This document shows positions 60,825-64,000 of a DNA stretch of 64,000 nucleotides, piece by piece. Position numbers and translations under genes: made by a program. Origin of the DNA: Haloarcula rara (GTDB lineage Archaea > Halobacteriota > Halobacteria > Halobacteriales > Haloarculaceae); assembly GCF_029338235.1 (NCBI RefSeq), contig NZ_CP119785.1, positions 1,736,001-1,800,000 on the forward strand, given 5' to 3'. Numbering within the stretch: the first letter of the stretch is position 1; each line of letters begins with the position of its first letter. Under the pieces are notes generated by a model that ran no database searches, was not told where the DNA came from, and saw only the letters and a program-made list of their open reading frames with translations.

Positions 60825-60838
60825 TATCAACCATGATA
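60825..60838. promoter_or_regulatory. TATC-N6-GATA motif upstream of the arl operon
   Basis: TATC-AACCAT-GATA, longer as TTATCA-ACCA-TGATAA (60824-60839), 10 bp before an AATATT element (60849-60854) that lies about 32 bp before the arlCE start. The 253-bp spacer is otherwise AT-rich with no gene. Confidence 0.7.
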
Positions 60839-60884
60839 AGCTAGACGGAATATTCAAGGGTATCTGCAGGAATCGTTATAGACG

Positions 60885-62483
60885 ATGAGTAGTTTCGCTC
60901 TCGTGCCGACGCTACAGGCACTCGCTCCGGACGTGGCCGCGCTGGTCCCAGCGCTCGTTGTGCTGCTCTCCGGGGGCCTGGTCGGGATGAGCATCAAGAA
61001 CATGTTCGACTCGATCATGTCGGACGACGAGAGCGACGACGACAGCGGTGGCGGTGACGAGATGGGCGGTGGCGGGCTGATGGGCGACGACGGCGGCGAC
61101 GGCGGCGACGACCTCGGTGGGCTGGGCGGCCTCGACGGCGACGACGACATGGGTGGGTTCGGCGACGACGAGTTCGGCGACATGGAGGACGCCACCGGTC
61201 CCGACACCGACGAGCTTGAACACCGGCTCGACGAACTGGAAAACGAGGTCGGGAGCCTCTCCTCGACGGTCAACACCGTCCGGACGGAAAACGAGTCCAT
61301 CTCCGAATCCGTCGACGAAGTCCAAGAGAACGTCCGGAAGCTGCTTGACATCTACGAGATGGTCACGCGCGGCGTGAACCCCTTCGCCGACGACGTCGAC
61401 GCCGGTATGGGCGGTGGGGGTATGGGCGATGGCTCCTTTGGCCTCTTCGACGACGACGGGGACGACGACGAGGGCGAGGACATCGACGACGACGTCGCCT
61501 CAGCCGACGCTGAGGGGTTCTTCGACGAGGACCTCGTCGAGGACGACGGGATGGCGATGGACGACGAGATGTCCCTGGACGAGGGCGACGATATGTTTGG
61601 TGACGACCTCGACGACGGTTTCGAGGACGACGGCGGTGAGTTCGACGAGGAGTTCGAGGAGGAAGACGACATGAGTATGGACGACGGGCTCGGGATGGAC
61701 GAGGAGGACAGCGACGACGGGGACTCTGACGGCGGCAAATCCTTCGCGGAGCTGAAAGACGAGTACGAGTCGGGCGACGCGGAGTGGGCCGACGGCGACG
61801 GCGAAGACCTGCTGGAGGACGACGAGGAGTTGCTGGACGACGACGGCGACGACGATATGCTCGACGGCGGGGGCTTCGACGCCGACGATGGCGGTCTCGA
61901 AGACGACGACCTCTTCGACGAGGTCATCGAGGACGAGGGCGAGGAGGCTGCTGCCGACGGGATGGACGCTGTCGAAGCGGAGCCTGAGCCTGAGCCCGAA
62001 CCGGAGCCAGAGCCCGAACCAGAACCCGCGGCTGCACCCGAGCCGGAACCCGAACCGGAACCCGAACCGGAGCCAGAGCCTGTGGCTGAGCCCGAGCCCG
62101 AGCCGGCGACTGACGCCACCTCGGACACGGACGCCGAGAGCGACGACGGCAAACCCTACCTCTCGACGATGCCGGAGGGCTTTGCGGCGGACCTGATAAT
62201 CATCGAGTGGCTGGAGTTCCTGACGAGCCAGGCCGGCTACCGCGAGACGTCCCGTGCGATCGACTACTACGAGACCATCGGCTGGATCGACGCCGACGTG
62301 GCCGACGACCTCGCGGACTACCTGCGGGGATTCGACGACGTGGCTGATTCGGGTGACGGTCTCACCATCGACCACCACACCGAGAGCCTGCGCTACATCT
62401 CGCAACTCGACGAGGACAGCGGCGCGGAGGCCGTCGCGCTCTCGAAGCTCGTGGGAGGTGGCTCGGATGGGATTCAGCGTTAG
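60885..62483 (+). CDS. arlCE: Archaellum accessory protein ArlCE (fused ArlC and ArlD/E)
   Basis: 532 aa. N-terminal membrane anchor ([19 protein letters not shown]), an ArlC-type coiled coil (about 108-160: [19 protein letters not shown]), a very long acidic stretch (about 170-360) and a PE-repeat (about 365-408), then the ArlD/E domain ([37 protein letters not shown]). It forms the cytosolic ring that joins CheF/CheY signalling to the motor. First gene of the arl operon, overlapping arlF by 17 bp. Confidence 0.94.
   Translation: MSSFALVPTLQALAPDVAALVPALVVLLSGGLVGMSIKNMFDSIMSDDESDDDSGGGDEMGGGGLMGDDGGDGGDDLGGLGGLDGDDDMGGFGDDEFGDMEDATGPDTDELEHRLDELENEVGSLSSTVNTVRTENESISESVDEVQENVRKLLDIYEMVTRGVNPFADDVDAGMGGGGMGDGSFGLFDDDGDDDEGEDIDDDVASADAEGFFDEDLVEDDGMAMDDEMSLDEGDDMFGDDLDDGFEDDGGEFDEEFEEEDDMSMDDGLGMDEEDSDDGDSDGGKSFAELKDEYESGDAEWADGDGEDLLEDDEELLDDDGDDDMLDGGGFDADDGGLEDDDLFDEVIEDEGEEAAADGMDAVEAEPEPEPEPEPEPEPEPAAAPEPEPEPEPEPEPEPVAEPEPEPATDATSDTDAESDDGKPYLSTMPEGFAADLIIIEWLEFLTSQAGYRETSRAIDYYETIGWIDADVADDLADYLRGFDDVADSGDGLTIDHHTESLRYISQLDEDSGAEAVALSKLVGGGSDGIQR
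61978..62110 (+). repeat. PE dipeptide repeat within ArlCE
   Basis: Alternating Glu-Pro codons (GAG/GAA-CCx) form about 40 residues, broken twice by short spacers (AAAPE, VAEPE). A flexible linker in front of the ArlD/E domain. Confidence 0.85.
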
Positions 62484-62895
62484 CGGCTCGGCTGCCCTCA
62501 TCTTCGTGGCCGCCTTTATCGGCTTCGGGATGTTCTACTCGGCGGCGGCAAACAGCACCGAGATGGTCAACGACGCCCGCGAGGACCGCTCCGACCAACA
62601 GCTCGAACGGACGAACACCGAAATAGAGATTACCACTGTGAACTACAACGTGACCTCGAACTACCTGAACGTGACCGTCGAGAACACCGGTTCGACGGAG
62701 CTCGCCGTCAGTGACGTCGACGTCCTCGTCGACAACAGCTACCAGACGGGCTACCGGACGGCCGTTGAGGGCGAGACGGGGACGGATCTCTGGCTCCCGC
62801 GGGAGACGCTGGCGATCAACACGACAGTCGACACGACGCCCAGCGCCGTGAAAATCGTCACCGGACCCGGCGTCGCCGCGACGGAGGTGGTCTGA
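62467..62895 (+). CDS. arlF: Archaellum stator-type protein ArlF
   Basis: 142 aa. [20 protein letters not shown] membrane helix, then an external beta domain with [20 protein letters not shown] (sequons) and [16 protein letters not shown] strands. ArlF sits in the pseudoperiplasm and binds the S-layer, fixing the motor. Overlaps arlCE by 17 bp. Confidence 0.93.
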   Translation: MGFSVSGSAALIFVAAFIGFGMFYSAAANSTEMVNDAREDRSDQQLERTNTEIEITTVNYNVTSNYLNVTVENTGSTELAVSDVDVLVDNSYQTGYRTAVEGETGTDLWLPRETLAINTTVDTTPSAVKIVTGPGVAATEVV

Positions 62896-62896
62896 C

Positions 62897-63349
62897 GTGG
62901 CGAGCGTCTCTGCGTCGCATCTCATCCTGTTTATCGCCTCGATGATGATCGCCGCGAGCGTCGCCGGCGTGTTCACCGACAGTATCGGCCAGCTGAGCGG
63001 CGCCATCTCCGAGCAAGGGTTCGACGTCAGCAGCGACGTCCGAACCGACGTGGAGGTGATATCGGACAGCGGGAGCGACGCTATCTACAACAGCACGTCG
63101 GCGACCATCACGCTGTACGTGAAAAACACCGGCACAGAGCGGTTAGCCGCCGAACCCGGCGAGCTAGACGTCCTCGTCAACGGCCAGTTCGTCACCGACT
63201 ACACGGTGACCCGGGCCGACGGTGACGGTGACTGGCAGCCCGGCACCGTCGTCCGGCTGGACATCCAGCGGTCGCTGGCGCTCGATGAGGACCACCGGGT
63301 CCAGCTCACCGTCAACGGTGATCAGGAGGTGTTTGAATTCCGAACATGA
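62897..63349 (+). CDS. arlG: Archaellum stator-type protein ArlG
   Basis: 150 aa. GTG start; [20 protein letters not shown] membrane helix, then a beta domain ([38 protein letters not shown]) related to ArlF. Partner of ArlF in anchoring to the S-layer. Stop overlaps arlH start (ATGA). Confidence 0.93.
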   Translation: MASVSASHLILFIASMMIAASVAGVFTDSIGQLSGAISEQGFDVSSDVRTDVEVISDSGSDAIYNSTSATITLYVKNTGTERLAAEPGELDVLVNGQFVTDYTVTRADGDGDWQPGTVVRLDIQRSLALDEDHRVQLTVNGDQEVFEFRT

Positions 63350-64000
63350 GCATCGCAAGTACTGACCTGTTCTCGCTTGGACTGGACGACCACGACCGAC
63401 TGAACAAGGAACTGGGTGGCGGTATCCCGCCGGGCAGTATCATCCTCGTCGAGGGTGACTACGGGGCCGGCAAGTCCGCAATGAGCCAGCGGTTCACCTA
63501 CGGGCTCTGCGAGGAGGGCCACGACGTGACCTACCTCTCGACCGAACTCACCGTCGGGAGCTTCCTCGACCAGATGCACTCGCTGTCCTACGACATGGTC
63601 GACCACATCTTAGACGAGAACGTCCTGTTTCTCCACGCCGACATCGGGGACTCGAACACGTTCTCCGGCGGCGACGAGAAACAGGAGCGCAAGGAGCTAC
63701 TCCGCCGGCTCATGGAGGCCGAGGTGATGTGGGATGCAGACGTCATCGTCATCGACACCTTCGACGCTATCCTGCGCAACGACCCCAAGTTCGAGGCCCT
63801 GGTCCGCCAGAACGACGAGCGCCAGGCCGCGCTGGAGATCATCTCGTACTTCCGTGACATCATCTCGGAGGGCAAGTGCATCATGATAACCGTCGACCCG
63901 TCGACGCTGGACGAGGAGGCCATCGGCCCGTTCCGCGCCATCGCCGACGTGTTCATCGAACTCGAGATGATAGAGGTCGGCAACGACACTCGCCGCCAGA
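63346..64000 (+). CDS. arlH: Archaellum ATPase-like protein ArlH, 3' end cut by window edge
   Basis: At least 218 aa of a RecA/KaiC-fold ATPase. Walker A GDYGAGKS (37-44, Lys43), Walker [11 protein letters not shown]. ArlH joins the motor ATPase ArlI and the membrane platform ArlJ and can autophosphorylate in some archaea. It runs off the right edge, where arlI and arlJ are expected to follow. Confidence 0.95.
   Translation, partial: MSIASTDLFSLGLDDHDRLNKELGGGIPPGSIILVEGDYGAGKSAMSQRFTYGLCEEGHDVTYLSTELTVGSFLDQMHSLSYDMVDHILDENVLFLHADIGDSNTFSGGDEKQERKELLRRLMEAEVMWDADVIVIDTFDAILRNDPKFEALVRQNDERQAALEIISYFRDIISEGKCIMITVDPSTLDEEAIGPFRAIADVFIELEMIEVGNDTRRQ

Noticed and set aside
61978..62110. PE repeat as a CRISPR or tandem-repeat locus
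   Set aside because: The repeat is within one open reading frame, has a codon-level period of six bases and no spacers.

Overview
The window comes from a haloarchaeon, most likely a Haloarcula-like member of the Haloarculaceae. The DNA is about two-thirds GC and almost every protein is acidic. Many genes look leaderless, with a TATA-like box about 25-32 bp before the start codon. Typical haloarchaeal families are present: HalOD1, Bat-type HTH, CheF, archaellins, Hvo_1808-type surface lipoproteins and ribosomal protein S6e. I see no rRNA, tRNA, CRISPR array, transposase or integrase.

Layout. 1-9.3 kb: housekeeping genes, including two phosphohexomutases (one cut by the left edge), LarB, a mini histone-fold protein, RpiA, a methyltransferase and membrane proteins. 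8.5-10.4 kb: two divergent rhodanese sulfurtransferases. 10.5-11.3 kb: a VapBC-type toxin-antitoxin pair. 12.1-17.2 kb: sensing and regulation, with a LOV-domain histidine kinase, a beta-CASP nuclease, a Bat-type regulator and a HalOD1 protein. 17.2-31.9 kb: mixed metabolism and membrane genes (CNNM, SDR, ThiE, rhomboid, site-2 protease, ZIP, nicotinate phosphoribosyltransferase) and two tandem paralogue pairs, DUF3592-like proteins and HELVH-motif lipoproteins. 32-41.6 kb: lipoate-ligase-like protein, dihydroorotase, three universal stress proteins, a DHH phosphoesterase and S6e. 42.8-46.9 kb: a thiamine-salvage unit, ThiR facing TenA, a second TenA and a sodium:solute symporter. 41.7-42.6 and 47.0-64 kb: the chemotaxis and archaellum region (CheF twice, HEAT protein, CheR-CheA-CheB facing CheW, a KaiC-like ATPase, two archaellins, CheY-CheC-CheD, ArlCE-ArlF-ArlG-ArlH), running off the right edge inside arlH.

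How it works together. CheW/CheA/CheY with CheB, CheR, CheC and CheD form the signalling chain. CheF connects CheY to the archaellum, and ArlC/E/F/G/H build the motor base that turns the ArlA filament. A palindrome TATC-N6-GATA (once AATC-N6-GATA) lies upstream of the TATA-like box of seven promoters here, including the shared cheB/cheW promoter, both archaellin genes, cheY and arlCE. This candidate motility operator is the main unexplained signal in the window.

Several spacers hold non-coding hairpin arrays. Two of them, at 7.3 and 14.1-14.5 kb, share 13-bp inverted termini and an internal hairpin block, so they are copies of one element. All statements come from reading the sequence; no database search was run.
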